NCBI RefSeq assembly: GCF_034008635.1
Contig: NZ_CP125378.1
Span: 1,106,001-1,170,000, forward strand
Reading direction: 5' to 3'
Length of the DNA: 64,000 bases
Origin: Pseudomonas sp. P8_229
GTDB taxonomy: Bacteria > Pseudomonadota > Gammaproteobacteria > Pseudomonadales > Pseudomonadaceae
Shown here piece after piece: positions 8,862 to 19,573 of this stretch; position 1 is the first letter of the stretch; each line of letters starts with the position of its first letter. Under the pieces are notes generated by a model. That model saw only the letters and a program-made list of their open reading frames with translations, had not been told where the DNA came from and made no database searches. Both the position numbers and the translations under genes were made by a program.

Positions 8862-10724
8862 CTAAAGGCGCTGCAGATGCCCGTACAGCTTGGCGTACAA
8901 GCCGCCATCAGCGATCAGTTGCTGATGGTCGCCGTCCTCGGCCACTTGCCCGCCATCGAACACCAGCACCCGATCCGCCTGCTTCACCGCTGAGAGGCGG
9001 TGGGCAATGATCAGCGTGGTGCGGCCATTGAGAAAGCGTGCCATGGCCTGATGCAGGTTGTACTCGGTGGCGGCATCGAGGGCCGAGGTGGCTTCGTCGA
9101 GGATCACCACTTTCGGCTCGGCAAGGATCATCCGCGCGATCGCCAGGCGCTGGCGCTGACCACCGGAAAGGCGCACACCGGAGCGGCCGACAATGCTGTC
9201 GAGGCCGTCCGGCAGTGCGCGAATTGCCGGTTCCAGCTGGGCGATTTCCAGTGCCTGCCAGCAGGCATCGTCGCTGCGGGTGCGGCCCATGGTCAGGTTG
9301 GCGCGCACGGTGTCGTTGAACAGCGCCGGGTGTTGCAGCACCACGGCGACGTTTTCCCTGACCAGCTCCAGGCCGATTTCCTGCTGGGTCGAACCACCGA
9401 AGCGGATAGTCCCGGACACTGGCGTATAGAGCCCCAACAGCAACTGCACAAGGGTACTTTTACCACCGCCACTGGCGCCGACAATTGCGACTTTTTCACC
9501 GGGTGCAATCGACAGATCCAGTTGATCCAGCACCAGCTCATCGCCATACCCGAAGCTCAAACCCTGAACCTGAATGCCCACGGTCTCGCGGCCCTTGAAC
9601 GGATCGACGCCGCCGGGATATTGCGGCTCATCGGCGCGCGCCAGCAGTTCGTTGATCCGCGTCAGCGCACCGCCCGCTGCGTAGTAGGCGTATTGCAGAT
9701 TGAGCAGTTGTTCGACCGGGCCGATCATGAACCACAGGTAACTGAACACCGCGAGCATCTGGCCGATCGACAGGTCGGAGAACAGCACCGTGAGCATGGC
9801 TGCGGCGCGAAAGATGTCGATACCGAACTGAAACAGCAGACCGCTGGCGCGGTTCGACGCATCGGTCTTCCACTGCGAGTTGACTGCGTAATTGCGCACT
9901 TCCTGCGCGCGCAATCCGAGTCGCCCGAGAAAGAAGCCCTGACGGTTGCCGGCGCGCACTTCCTGGATCGCATCGAGGGTCTCGCTCAGGGCCTGAGTGA
10001 AGCGCGAGGTGCTGTCGTTTTCCAGTTTCTTCAGGTGCTTGACCCGCTTGCCCAACTGCACCGTGGCGTAGATCACCAACGGGTTGAACAGCAGGATCAG
10101 CAGCGCCAGTTTCCAGTGCATCCACATCAGGATGCTCGCGGTACCGACCAGGGTCAGCATCGCCACCAGAAAACGGCTGAGGGTTTCGCCGACGAACTTG
10201 TCGAGAGTGTCCAGATCGGTGACCAGGTGCGTGGTCACGGTGCCGCTGCCGAGACTTTCGTATTCACCGAGGGAGATACGTTTGAGGCGCTCGATCAGAC
10301 GCACACGAATGCGGTAGACGATGTCCTTGGCCAACCGTGCAAACAGTCGCGCCTGCAACACGCCAAAGCACAGGGCACTGCAGCGCAGGGTCAGGGTGAC
10401 CACCAGCATCAGGCCGATGTAACCCGCTGCCTGCTGCCACATCGACGGCAACACGTGGTTCATGATTTTCAGTGCAGCATCGCCATGCCCGAGCAGGACT
10501 TCGTCCACCAGCAATGGCAACAACAACGGAATCGGTACGCTGCACAGCGTCGCCAGGACGGCGACGCCGTTGGCGATCCACAGGGATTTTTTGTGATGCA
10601 GTGCCAGTCGCCGGACTTCTGCCCAGCTCAGCCGGTCGACACGCTTTACGGCTGGCGTGTCATCGGCCCGGTCAGGCACAGGCTGCGCGCTCCAGCCAGC
10701 GACCGAGTAACGGCGAGAGTTCAC
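8862..10724 (-). CDS. ABC exporter, fused permease and ATPase (MsbA-like)
   Basis: A 620-residue half-transporter. An N-terminal transmembrane region of about six helices (roughly 40-330) is followed by a nucleotide-binding domain with Walker A GASGGGKST, signature LSGGQRQR, Walker B VVILDEATSALD and the H-loop IIAHRLSAV. It should work as a homodimer exporting a lipid, peptide or drug. The substrate cannot be read. The start at 10724 lies 53 bases inside the upstream dsbA-like gene. This is an unusually long overlap, and I see no later in-frame ATG before conserved sequence. Transcription with the dsbA-like gene and trhO is likely. Confidence 0.88.
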   Translation of the reverse strand: MNSRRYSVAGWSAQPVPDRADDTPAVKRVDRLSWAEVRRLALHHKKSLWIANGVAVLATLCSVPIPLLLPLLVDEVLLGHGDAALKIMNHVLPSMWQQAAGYIGLMLVVTLTLRCSALCFGVLQARLFARLAKDIVYRIRVRLIERLKRISLGEYESLGSGTVTTHLVTDLDTLDKFVGETLSRFLVAMLTLVGTASILMWMHWKLALLILLFNPLVIYATVQLGKRVKHLKKLENDSTSRFTQALSETLDAIQEVRAGNRQGFFLGRLGLRAQEVRNYAVNSQWKTDASNRASGLLFQFGIDIFRAAAMLTVLFSDLSIGQMLAVFSYLWFMIGPVEQLLNLQYAYYAAGGALTRINELLARADEPQYPGGVDPFKGRETVGIQVQGLSFGYGDELVLDQLDLSIAPGEKVAIVGASGGGKSTLVQLLLGLYTPVSGTIRFGGSTQQEIGLELVRENVAVVLQHPALFNDTVRANLTMGRTRSDDACWQALEIAQLEPAIRALPDGLDSIVGRSGVRLSGGQRQRLAIARMILAEPKVVILDEATSALDAATEYNLHQAMARFLNGRTTLIIAHRLSAVKQADRVLVFDGGQVAEDGDHQQLIADGGLYAKLYGHLQRL

Positions 10725-11307
10725 TGAGTGGTTGGTAGCCGTTGGTCAGCAGCGCCAGTTGGCCGTTGCGTTCGGCGAGCAAGGTCGGGAAACCGGCGAT
10801 GCCCAGATCCTGCACCCAACTGAAATCGGCCTGAGTCGCCTTGTGCTGATCGGCATGATCGAACAGCGCGGCAAATTCGATACGTGGTACGCCTGCCTGC
10901 TCTGCCAGTTCCACCAGCACACCGGCCTGGGTCACATCGCGACCTTCAGCGTAGAACGCCTGCTGGATCAGGCCGACCAGTGTCCACGCGCAATCCGGCG
11001 CGAGGCTGCGCGCGGTGACGATCGCCCGGCAGGCAGGCTCGGTGTCATAGACAAAACCGTCGGGCAACGCGCCGTCGAACTTGAACGGCTGACCGGTGGC
11101 CTCGGTGACCGCCTGCCAGTGCTCAAGGATGTAGCGCCGCGTGGTCGGTTCCAGCGCCGCACCGCTGCCGGTGCGCAACCCACCGACCACCAGGTGCAGC
11201 TCGACCCCGGCTGCCTGCGCCTGCTCGACCAATGCCTTGGCGACCGGAGCGAACCCCCAGCACCAGGAACACATCGGATCCATCACATAGAGCAGGCGCG
11301 CAGACAT
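10672..11307 (-). CDS. DsbA family thioredoxin-fold protein
   Basis: This 211-residue protein begins with a thioredoxin-fold strand leading straight into the active-site motif CSWC in MDPMCSWCWGF. An inserted helical domain follows, then the cis-proline region IAGFPTLL near 175. It lacks a signal peptide, so it is probably cytoplasmic, like the FrnE/DsbA-like oxidoreductases of this class, rather than periplasmic DsbA. The gene is two bases downstream of trhO and overlaps the ABC exporter gene by 53 bases. The redox partner is not evident. Confidence 0.85.
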   Translation of the reverse strand: MSARLLYVMDPMCSWCWGFAPVAKALVEQAQAAGVELHLVVGGLRTGSGAALEPTTRRYILEHWQAVTEATGQPFKFDGALPDGFVYDTEPACRAIVTARSLAPDCAWTLVGLIQQAFYAEGRDVTQAGVLVELAEQAGVPRIEFAALFDHADQHKATQADFSWVQDLGIAGFPTLLAERNGQLALLTNGYQPLSELSPLLGRWLERAACA

Positions 11308-11309
11308 GA

Positions 11310-12251
11310 TCAGACCTCGGTGGATGCTTGCTTATAGTTGTAGCCGATCGGGTGCGGCATGTTGCGCGCCTTGGCCAGTTCGATCTGCTTCTGCCGATCG
11401 ATGGCGCTGCGGCGGGTTTTCTCGCTCAGCGTGTCCCAGCAATGCGGGCAGCTGATGCCGGCGACGTAGTGCTCGCAGGCGCGATCTTCAACACTGACCG
11501 GTGTGCGGCAGGCATGACATTGATCGTAGTCGCCTTCGCTGAGGTCGTGACGCACGGTCACGCGGTTGTCGAACACGAAGCAGTCGCCCTGCCATTTGGT
11601 TTCTTCCTGCGGCACCTCTTCGAGGTACTTCAGGATGCCGCCCTTGAGGTGGTAAACCTCTTCGAAACCCTCGCCCAGCATGTAGCTCGAGGCTTTCTCG
11701 CAGCGAATGCCACCGGTGCAGAACATCGCGACCTTCTTGTGCACGGCCGGGTCGAAGTGCTCTTTGATGTAGTCGGGAAATTCACGAAAACTGGTGGTTT
11801 TCGGATCGATGGCGCCTTCGAAGGTACCGATCGACACTTCGTAATCGTTGCGCGTGTCGATCAACAGCACTTCGGGGTCGCTGATCAACGCGTTCCAGTC
11901 TTGCGGATCAACGTAGGTGCCGACCTTTTTGTTCGGGTCCACGCCTTCGACGCCGAGGGTGACGATCTCTTTCTTCAGCTTGACCTTGGTGCGGTAGAAC
12001 GGCTGCTCGTCGCAGTACGACTCTTTGTGGTCGATATCGATCATGCGCGGGTCGTTTTTCAGCCAGGCGAGCAGGCCATCGATGCCTTCACGGCTGCCGG
12101 ACACCGTGCCGTTGATGCCTTCTTCGGCGATCAGCAGGGTGCCTTTGATGCCATTGTCGACCATCGCTTGCAGCAGTGGCTCGCGCAGGTTGACGTAATC
12201 TTCGAGGGTGACGAACTTATACAGTGCCGCCACGACAATCGGTTGTGTCAT
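11310..12251 (-). CDS. trhO: tRNA uridine(34) hydroxylase TrhO
   Basis: A 313-residue rhodanese-family protein of the YceA/TrhO type. Known members hydroxylate uridine 34 of tRNA with molecular oxygen to give ho5U, an early step to cmo5U. The N-terminal ferredoxin-like domain includes [12 protein letters not shown]. The rhodanese loop reads CTGGIRCEK with the active cysteine. A C-terminal Cys-rich part ([14 protein letters not shown]) suggests a metal site. The length and motifs match the family. Its stop lies two bases before the start of the dsbA-like gene, so they are probably co-transcribed. Confidence 0.93.
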   Translation of the reverse strand: MTQPIVVAALYKFVTLEDYVNLREPLLQAMVDNGIKGTLLIAEEGINGTVSGSREGIDGLLAWLKNDPRMIDIDHKESYCDEQPFYRTKVKLKKEIVTLGVEGVDPNKKVGTYVDPQDWNALISDPEVLLIDTRNDYEVSIGTFEGAIDPKTTSFREFPDYIKEHFDPAVHKKVAMFCTGGIRCEKASSYMLGEGFEEVYHLKGGILKYLEEVPQEETKWQGDCFVFDNRVTVRHDLSEGDYDQCHACRTPVSVEDRACEHYVAGISCPHCWDTLSEKTRRSAIDRQKQIELAKARNMPHPIGYNYKQASTEV

Positions 12252-12297
12252 GGGTATTTCTCCAGGTGGCTACCCTCGCAAAGGGTGAACCGGATTC

Positions 12298-12329
12298 AAA
12301 AAAAAACGCGCCGGATGAGCGGCGCGTTG
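12298..12329 (-). terminator. Rho-independent terminator after bolA
   Basis: On the minus strand a CGCGCCG/CGGCGCG hairpin with a short loop is followed by a run of nine T. It lies between bolA and trhO and would end the DUF2059-bolA transcript. Confidence 0.8.
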
Positions 12330-12402
12330 CGGATTCTAGCAAAAACATCACCACCAGCGGCAGTCTCCTGTAGGAGCTGCCGCAGGCTGCGATCTTTTGA
12401 TC

Positions 12403-12705
12403 TTAATGTTTGCTTCCGCCGGCACAGGTCGGCGACGCCGGAGCGGCGCCGATCTCTGCCCATTCCTGCGGCGTGTAGGTGTGCAGCGCCAACGCATGGA
12501 ATTCGCCCATCAGCTCGCCAAGCGTGCCGTAGACTTTCTGGTGGCGCTTGACCCGATTGAGGCCATCGAACTGCGCACTGACCACCACAGCCTTGAAGTG
12601 GGTCTGTAACCCGCGACTGTGCATGTGGCTTTCATCCAGCACTTGCAGATGTTCGGGCTGAAGCAGCGCCAGCGTCGATTCGATGCGTTGTTGCATGGTC
12701 ATCAC
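12403..12705 (-). CDS. BolA family protein
   Basis: A 100-residue BolA-fold protein. The family binds DNA or shares [2Fe-2S] clusters with monothiol glutaredoxins. The sequence shows the conserved patterns DESHMHS and FKAVVVSAQFDGLNRVKRHQKVY, with the His and the helix-turn-helix-like GELMGEFHALALHTYTP. The C-terminal tail ends with a Cys- and Gly-rich stretch (PTCAGGSKH). The start is MMTMQQR at 12705, nine bases after the DUF2059 gene. Either of the two later Met codons could be used. A terminator follows at 12298-12329, and a short REP-like hairpin (GCGGCAG/CTGCCGC) lies between about 12357 and 12385. Confidence 0.9.
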   Translation of the reverse strand: MMTMQQRIESTLALLQPEHLQVLDESHMHSRGLQTHFKAVVVSAQFDGLNRVKRHQKVYGTLGELMGEFHALALHTYTPQEWAEIGAAPASPTCAGGSKH

Positions 12706-12714
12706 GAACTCCGC

Positions 12715-13233
12715 TTACTTCTTCTTGGCCGGTGCAGCGCCTTTCGGTGCCAGCTCGTTGGTCATGTCGTCGAGCAGCTTGTTGACGACCGGCACGGCGC
12801 TTTCCAGTTTGGCTTGGGTCATCTGGGCCGATTGCTGAGTCAGCTGCGGCATTTTTTCGAGGACTTTCTTGCCCAGTGGCGACTGGTAGAACGCGACCAG
12901 ATCCTTCAGCTCGGATTCGCTGAAGTTGCTGGTGTAGAGCTTGACCATGTCCGGTTTCAGCTTGTTCCAGCCAATGGCTTGGTCCAGCGCAGCGTTGGCC
13001 TTGGCCTGATAGGTTTCCAGTACGGCTTTCTTGGCTTCCGGGGCTTTGGTCTGCTCAAAACGCTGAGCGAACATTTGCTGCACTTGCATGTACACCGGAG
13101 TGCCCAGCTTGTCAGCGTGCGCCAGGGTCAAGAAAGCTTCAGCACTGGCGTTGTGGCTGGCGGTATCGGCAAGCACCTGGCCGCTGGCGCAAACCAGTGC
13201 AACCGCGGTGCAGATGGCACGAAGACGAGTCAT
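12715..13233 (-). CDS. Periplasmic DUF2059 protein
   Basis: A 172-residue protein with a clear signal peptide (RAICTAVALVCASGQVLA, cleaved near residue 22). The mature part is all-helical and includes the DUF2059 pattern LYTSNFSESELKDLVAFYQSPLGKKVLEKMP. It ends in a Lys/Ala-rich tail. The function of the family is unknown. It is the first gene of a two-gene unit with bolA. Confidence 0.85.
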   Translation of the reverse strand: MTRLRAICTAVALVCASGQVLADTASHNASAEAFLTLAHADKLGTPVYMQVQQMFAQRFEQTKAPEAKKAVLETYQAKANAALDQAIGWNKLKPDMVKLYTSNFSESELKDLVAFYQSPLGKKVLEKMPQLTQQSAQMTQAKLESAVPVVNKLLDDMTNELAPKGAAPAKKK

Positions 13234-13426
13234 CGAGTTTCCTTTTCAGCTAGGCGAGGTAAAACCCCAAGGGCGACCATTCTGCGCCTAAAAAACCTCG
13301 TGGCTCAACCCCCAGCCCTTGCCGTGCTTGATTGACGGGGTTTTACCGGTCAACAATCGGTTCGAGGGAACCACCTGGGCCTGACCGGGCCTAAACTGCG
13401 CAAACAGACCAACAGGAGTGTGCACG

Positions 13427-14821
<1,395 letters not shown>

Positions 14822-14844
14822 GATTTGTAGCGCCTGAAAGTCCG

Positions 14845-14931
14845 TCTTCGCGAGCAGGCTCGCTCCCACAGTTGACCGCAATCCCATGTGGGGAATGCGA
14901 TCCAATGTGGGAGCGGGCTTGCTCGCGAAGA
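14845..14931. repeat. REP pair (inverted)
   Basis: Inverted REP-type arms (CTTCGCGAGCAGGCTCGCTC and GAGCGGGCTTGCTCGCGAAG) lie between the convergent fumC and EamA transporter genes. Confidence 0.85.
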
Positions 14932-14944
14932 ACGATGACGCGGT

Positions 14945-15904
14945 CTAACTGGCTGCCATCTTCATTCGCCGCGCTTTCAACCCGGCAATCAACGAAGGCC
15001 CCAACGCCACCAGCGCTGACCCCAACACCACCAGCACCGCCCCACCATACCCAAGCCCATTGATCTGCTCGGCATGCACATATTCGGGCCAGATCCCCGC
15101 CGCAATCGCCACCGCGCCAAACGTCACCAACGGCGTGATCGCCAATGTCGCACTGACCCGTGACGCTTCCCAATGTGCCAGCGCTTCGGCAAATGCGCCG
15201 TAGGCAATCAGCGTGTTCATGCAGCACGCCAGCAGCAGCCAGCCTTGCACCGGGCTCAGTTCCAGCGCTTCGAGCGGATGCACCCACGGCGTCAGCAACA
15301 GCGCGCAGAACAGATAGATCACCATCATCACCTGCAGCGAATTCCACACCGTGAGCAATTGCTTCTGGCCCAGCGCGTAGAAGGTCCACACCGTCGACGC
15401 CAACAGCACCAGCAAAACGCCTGCGGTGTAATCCGACAATGAGGTCAGCAGCTCCGCCAGCCGCTGATTGAAGAACAGCACAAAACCGATCAGCAGCACC
15501 GCCAGACCAATCCCCTGACCGATGCTGAAACGCTCCTTGAACACGAACAGGCTGGCGATCAGCAACATGATCGGCCCCATCTGCACCACCAGTTGCGCGG
15601 TGCCGGGGCTGAGCAGGTTGAGGCCCATCAGGTACAGCACGTAGTTGCCCACCAGCCCGAGCACCGCCATCAGCACCAGCCAGCCGCCCCGGGGGCCGAG
15701 CACTTTACGGCTCGGCAGGCGCTTGACCGAGGCCAGATATATGAACAGGCAACCGCCGGAGACCAACAGGCGAAACCAGGTCACCGTGATCGGGTCCATC
15801 ACCTGCAGCACTTGCTTGAGCTTGATCGGCAGGATGCCCCACAGAAACGCCGTCAGCAGCGCCAGGAACAGACCGTAGACCCAGCGACCGGATGAAATGT
15901 GCAT
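14945..15904 (-). CDS. EamA/DMT family transporter
   Basis: A polytopic protein of about 319 residues made of two five-helix EamA repeats, with glycine- and alanine-rich helices such as LFLALLTAFLWGILPIKL. The length and layout fit the drug/metabolite transporter superfamily (RhaT/RarD-like). The substrate is unknown. I start at ATG 15904 (MHISSGRW). A TTG eight codons upstream (15928) is possible but lacks a good ribosome site. It is transcribed toward fumC. Confidence 0.85.
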   Translation of the reverse strand: MHISSGRWVYGLFLALLTAFLWGILPIKLKQVLQVMDPITVTWFRLLVSGGCLFIYLASVKRLPSRKVLGPRGGWLVLMAVLGLVGNYVLYLMGLNLLSPGTAQLVVQMGPIMLLIASLFVFKERFSIGQGIGLAVLLIGFVLFFNQRLAELLTSLSDYTAGVLLVLLASTVWTFYALGQKQLLTVWNSLQVMMVIYLFCALLLTPWVHPLEALELSPVQGWLLLACCMNTLIAYGAFAEALAHWEASRVSATLAITPLVTFGAVAIAAGIWPEYVHAEQINGLGYGGAVLVVLGSALVALGPSLIAGLKARRMKMAAS

Positions 15905-16114
15905 GCGAACCCCAATGCCTGCTGACAAGAGCGGTCATTCTAGGCCCGCACGCAGGCGCAACACAGGGACAGTTCGGGCCAGGCCGCGAATGAAACTGTG
16001 CAGGTCGCAGCATTAAATTGACGAATCACCGTTGATCGCTTGCCCGGGCGTGCCAAGTGCTTCAGGCATAAGCTCATTGAAACCCTTTCAGCGCATCACT
16101 CAAGGAGGCCGATC

Positions 16115-16309
16115 ATGTACGGAATGCGCGCCCAGGACAGCGCCCCCGCCACGCACTTTCGCAGCGACCGGATGTGTCGGGTCAATGGCGAACTGTTTTT
16201 CTGCACGCGGGAGAACACCCTTGAGGGGCCGTTCGACAGGCCGGAGACAGCCGAGCAGGAAATAAAGGCGTATATCGCGCGGATGCAGGTTCTGGATTCC
16301 AACCGATGA
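16115..16309 (+). CDS. Small conserved protein (DUF6316-like)
   Basis: A 64-residue soluble protein with no known function. The ATG at 16115 has an ideal AAGGAGG six bases upstream, which decides the start over the longer frame from 16040. The sequence has a short beta-rich core (FRSDRMCRVNGELFFCTREN) and an acidic/helical end. It looks like a small Pseudomonas protein family (DUF6316 from memory). It stands alone between the EamA gene and a REP pair. Confidence 0.65.
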   Translation: MYGMRAQDSAPATHFRSDRMCRVNGELFFCTRENTLEGPFDRPETAEQEIKAYIARMQVLDSNR

Positions 16310-16320
16310 ACCGAGTTGAA

Positions 16321-16400
16321 GCCTTCGCGAGCAAGCCCGCTCCCACATTTTGATCGGTGTACACCGTACTAATGTGGGAGCGGGCTTGCTCGCGAAGGCG
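16321..16400. repeat. REP pair (inverted)
   Basis: GCCTTCGCGAGCAAGCCCGC and its inverted mate lie between the small protein gene and the convergent thiolase gene. Confidence 0.85.
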
Positions 16401-16428
16401 TCCTGACAGGCAATACAAATCTGCAGGG

Positions 16429-17613
16429 TCAGCGCACCGCCTCAAACAACCCCGTCGCCCCCATCCCGCCCCCCACGCACATGGTCACAATGCCGTAGCG
16501 CAAATTGCGCCGCTGCAACTCACGCACGAGATGCCCGACCTGCCGCGACCCGGTCATGCCGAACGGGTGGCCGATGGAAATCGAGCCGCCGTTGACGTTG
16601 TATTGGTTGTTATCGATCTCCAGACGGTCGCGGGCGTACAGACACTGCGAAGCAAACGCCTCGTTGAGTTCCCACAGGTCGATATCCGCCACTTGCAGGC
16701 CTTTGGCCTTGAGCAGTTTCGGCACCGAGAACACCGGACCGATGCCCATCTCGTCCGGCTCGCAGCCAGCCACAGTGAAACCGCGGAAAAACGCCTTGGG
16801 CTTGAGTCCCAGTTGCAGGGCTTTTTCCAGGCTCATCACCAGGGTCATCGACGCACCGTCAGACAGCTGTGACGAGTTGCCGGCCGTCACTGAACCGTCC
16901 TCGGCAAACACCGGTTTCAGTCCAGCGAGGCTTTCGTAGGTGGTGTCCGGCCGGTTGCAGTCGTCGTGATCGACGATGCTGTCGAGGATCTGCACCTCAC
17001 CGCTGTTTTTGTCCTCGACCCGGTACTTGACCGCCATCGGCACGATTTCATCATTGAACAGCCCGGCGGCCTGCGCCTGGGCGGTGCGCAGCTGGCTTTG
17101 CTGCGCGTAGCGGTCCTGTGCCTCGCGGCTGACGTCATAACGGCGCGCGACCACTTCGGCGGTCTGGCCCATCGTGTAATAGATGCCCGGCACCTGCTGC
17201 TTGAGCAGCGGGTTGATCAGGTGATCGGTGTTGACGCTTTTCAGGGTCAGGCTGATCGACTCGACGCCACCGGCAACAATGATGTCGCTGCAACCGGAAG
17301 CGATCTGGTTGGCAGCAATCGCAATCGCCTGCAGACCCGAAGAGCAAAAGCGATTGAGGGTCATGCCGGCCACATTCGTGCCCAGGCGCGAGAGCACCGC
17401 CACGTTGCGGCCGATGTTGTAACCCTGCGCGCCCTCGTTGGAGCCGGCACCGACGATGCAGTCCTCGACGCTGGCCGGGTCGATGTCGTTGCGCGACAGC
17501 AGCGCGTTGACGCAATGGGCCGCCATGTCGTCGGGACGGGTCTGGTTGAACTTGCCGCGAAAGGACTTGGCCAAGCCGGTCCGCACGCTGTCGACGATCA
17601 CCACTTCACGCAT
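16429..17613 (-). CDS. Acetyl-CoA acyltransferase (thiolase)
   Basis: A 394-residue thiolase. It shows the acyl-enzyme cysteine in NRFCSSGLQ (C90), the GHPFGMTGSR segment with the catalytic His, and the C-terminal CVGGGMG with the second catalytic Cys. It should catalyse reversible thiolysis or Claisen condensation of acyl-CoA in beta-oxidation or acetoacetyl-CoA metabolism. Chain-length preference cannot be judged. The start at 17613 (MREVVIVD) has GAGGT upstream, and the longer frame to 17685 is not supported. Confidence 0.9.
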   Translation of the reverse strand: MREVVIVDSVRTGLAKSFRGKFNQTRPDDMAAHCVNALLSRNDIDPASVEDCIVGAGSNEGAQGYNIGRNVAVLSRLGTNVAGMTLNRFCSSGLQAIAIAANQIASGCSDIIVAGGVESISLTLKSVNTDHLINPLLKQQVPGIYYTMGQTAEVVARRYDVSREAQDRYAQQSQLRTAQAQAAGLFNDEIVPMAVKYRVEDKNSGEVQILDSIVDHDDCNRPDTTYESLAGLKPVFAEDGSVTAGNSSQLSDGASMTLVMSLEKALQLGLKPKAFFRGFTVAGCEPDEMGIGPVFSVPKLLKAKGLQVADIDLWELNEAFASQCLYARDRLEIDNNQYNVNGGSISIGHPFGMTGSRQVGHLVRELQRRNLRYGIVTMCVGGGMGATGLFEAVR

Positions 17614-17716
17614 GGCATACCTCAATTGTTGTTGTCGCAGGAGAGTGAACCGAGGATAAGTCCACCCCGCCGCCGACCGCGACAATCATTCACCCCGCGT
17701 ATGCGTGTCCATCGGT

Positions 17717-19231
17717 TCAGTCCTTGTGCTTTTTCGCGCGCTTGTCGGACTTCTCGAACGCCTCTTCGAGGGCGCGGTTGATCGTGCGCAGCACCTTGAC
17801 TCGCGCCCAGCGCTTGTCATTGGCCTCGACCAGTGTCCACGGCGAAATCTCGGTGCTGGTGCGGTCGACCATGTCGCCCACGGCCGCACGATAAGCGTCC
17901 CACTTGTCGCGGTTGCGCCAGTCGTCCTCGGTGATCTTGAAGCGCTTGAACGGAATCTGTTCCCGGGCCTGGAACCGCTCCATCTGCGTGTCCTTGTCGA
18001 TCGCCAGCCAGAACTTGACGACGATCACCCCGGCGTCGGCGATCTGCTCTTCGAAGTCATTGATTTCGCTGTAGGCCCGCAGCCAGTCGGCCGGGCTGCA
18101 AAAGCCCTCGACCCGCTCCACCAGCACCCGGCCATACCAGGAGCGATCGAACACGGTGAACTTGCCCCGCGCCGGCAGATGCCGCCAGAAACGCCACAAG
18201 TACGGCTGCGCGCGCTCCTCTTCGGTTGGCGCAGCAATCGGCACGATGCTGTACTGGCGCGGATCGAGCGCCGCGGCGACACGGCGAATTGCCCCGCCCT
18301 TGCCCGCCGCATCATTGCCTTCGAACACTGCCACCAAGGCGTGGCGGCGCATGCGCTTGTCGCGCATCAACCCGGACAGCCTCGCCTGCTCGGTGATCAG
18401 TTGTTCTTCGTAGTCTTTCTTTTCCAACTGCCGGTTCAGGTCGAGACTGTCGAGCAGGTTCAGTTGATCGACTGCGGTGCCCAGCGGTGCGGCGTTGACT
18501 TCCTCGGTATGAACATCCGGGCGTTTCAAGGCATTCTGCAAACCTTCGAGCAGAATCTTGCCGACCGCCAGACTGCGGTAATTGGCGTCCATGCCTTCGA
18601 TGATGTGCCACGGCGCGTAATCGCGGCTGGTGCGGCGCAGCACACGCTCGCCGTATTTGACGAACTTGTCGTAGGTTTCAGATTGCTGCCAGTCCAGCGG
18701 GCTGATGCGCCAGCTGTGCAGCGGGTCGTCGGCCAGCGCCTTGAGGCGGGCCTTCATCTGTTTCTTGGACAGGTGAAACCAGAACTTGAAGATCAGCGCG
18801 CCTTCATCGCAGAGCATCTTTTCCAGACGCTCGGCGGCGTTGATTGCCTGATCCAGACGCGGATCCTTGAACAAACCGTGGACTCGCCCCTGGAGCATCT
18901 GGCTGTACCAGTTGCCGAAAAACACCCCCATCCGCCCCTTGGCCGGGAGCATCCGCCAGTAACGCCAGGCAGGTGGTCGCGCCAGCTCTTCGTCGGTCTG
19001 CTGATCGAAGGTGCGGACCTCGATCAGGCGCGGGTCCATCCACTCGTTGAGCAACTTGACGGTTTCGCCCTTGCCCGCGCCTTCGATGCCGTTGATCAAA
19101 ATGATCACCGGGAAACGCTTCTGCTGCTGCAACTCGAACTGGGCTTCCAGCAATGCTTCACGCAAGGCAGGAACGGCGGCCTCGTAAGTCTCTTTGTCGA
19201 TGGCGTGACCGATTTCAGCGGATTCAAACAT
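17717..19231 (-). CDS. pap: Polyphosphate:AMP phosphotransferase (tandem PPK2)
   Basis: The 504 residues hold two PPK2-type P-loop domains in tandem. The first has Walker A GIEGAGKGE (about 48-56), the second GNDAAGKGG (about 305-313). Both carry lid/Walker B segments such as WRYWRMLPAKGRMGVFFGNWY and WRFWRHLPARGKFTVFDRSWY. Two-domain PPK2 enzymes phosphorylate AMP to ADP using polyphosphate, and this length and layout match PAP. The first domain has NWY where the second has SWY, in keeping with one degenerate and one active half (inference). Confidence 0.9.
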   Translation of the reverse strand: MFESAEIGHAIDKETYEAAVPALREALLEAQFELQQQKRFPVIILINGIEGAGKGETVKLLNEWMDPRLIEVRTFDQQTDEELARPPAWRYWRMLPAKGRMGVFFGNWYSQMLQGRVHGLFKDPRLDQAINAAERLEKMLCDEGALIFKFWFHLSKKQMKARLKALADDPLHSWRISPLDWQQSETYDKFVKYGERVLRRTSRDYAPWHIIEGMDANYRSLAVGKILLEGLQNALKRPDVHTEEVNAAPLGTAVDQLNLLDSLDLNRQLEKKDYEEQLITEQARLSGLMRDKRMRRHALVAVFEGNDAAGKGGAIRRVAAALDPRQYSIVPIAAPTEEERAQPYLWRFWRHLPARGKFTVFDRSWYGRVLVERVEGFCSPADWLRAYSEINDFEEQIADAGVIVVKFWLAIDKDTQMERFQAREQIPFKRFKITEDDWRNRDKWDAYRAAVGDMVDRTSTEISPWTLVEANDKRWARVKVLRTINRALEEAFEKSDKRAKKHKD

Positions 19232-19322
19232 GGGGACGGCTCCTTCCAGGATTCAGCAAGACTAGCGGATTGGGCATGGGCGCGGCAGAGAAATTCCGCT
19301 CCTTTTGGCTTCAAGAAAAACT

Positions 19323-19450
19323 CTGTGGTGAGGGGATTTATCCCCGATGGGCAGCGCAGCGGCCCCAAAGCCATTCAACGCTCAGATGCATGCCGGTAGC
19401 GGGATTGCGACTGCTACGCAGTCGATCGGGGACAAATCCCCTCGCCACAG
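19323..19450. repeat. Palindromic intergenic element (GAGGGGATTTATCCCC type)
   Basis: The 342-base gap between pap and mnmC is largely filled by this element. Its arms read CTGTGGTGAGGGGATTTATC and, on the other side, GACAAATCCCCTCGCCACAG. A second copy lies at 52866-52960. It looks like a REP/MITE-type sequence. Nothing else coding is seen in the gap. Confidence 0.75.
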
Positions 19451-19573
19451 GTTGCTCTGATCAGCGCCCAAATCATCGATTGTCTTCGAGACGGCACAAC
19501 CCAGCCTTGCCATGGATCAAGCAGCCTCCCCGCGATCGGCTAGAATGGCCGCCTTGTCGTTGCCGAGCCTGCC

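Noticed and set aside
12340..12402. Possible second terminator or REP near bolA
   Set aside because: A GCGGCAG/CTGCCGC hairpin exists but has no T-run. A better terminator is at 12298-12329, so it is only mentioned as REP-like sequence.
17705..19399. 564-codon plus-strand open frame
   Set aside because: Antisense to the polyphosphate:AMP phosphotransferase gene; no domain seen.
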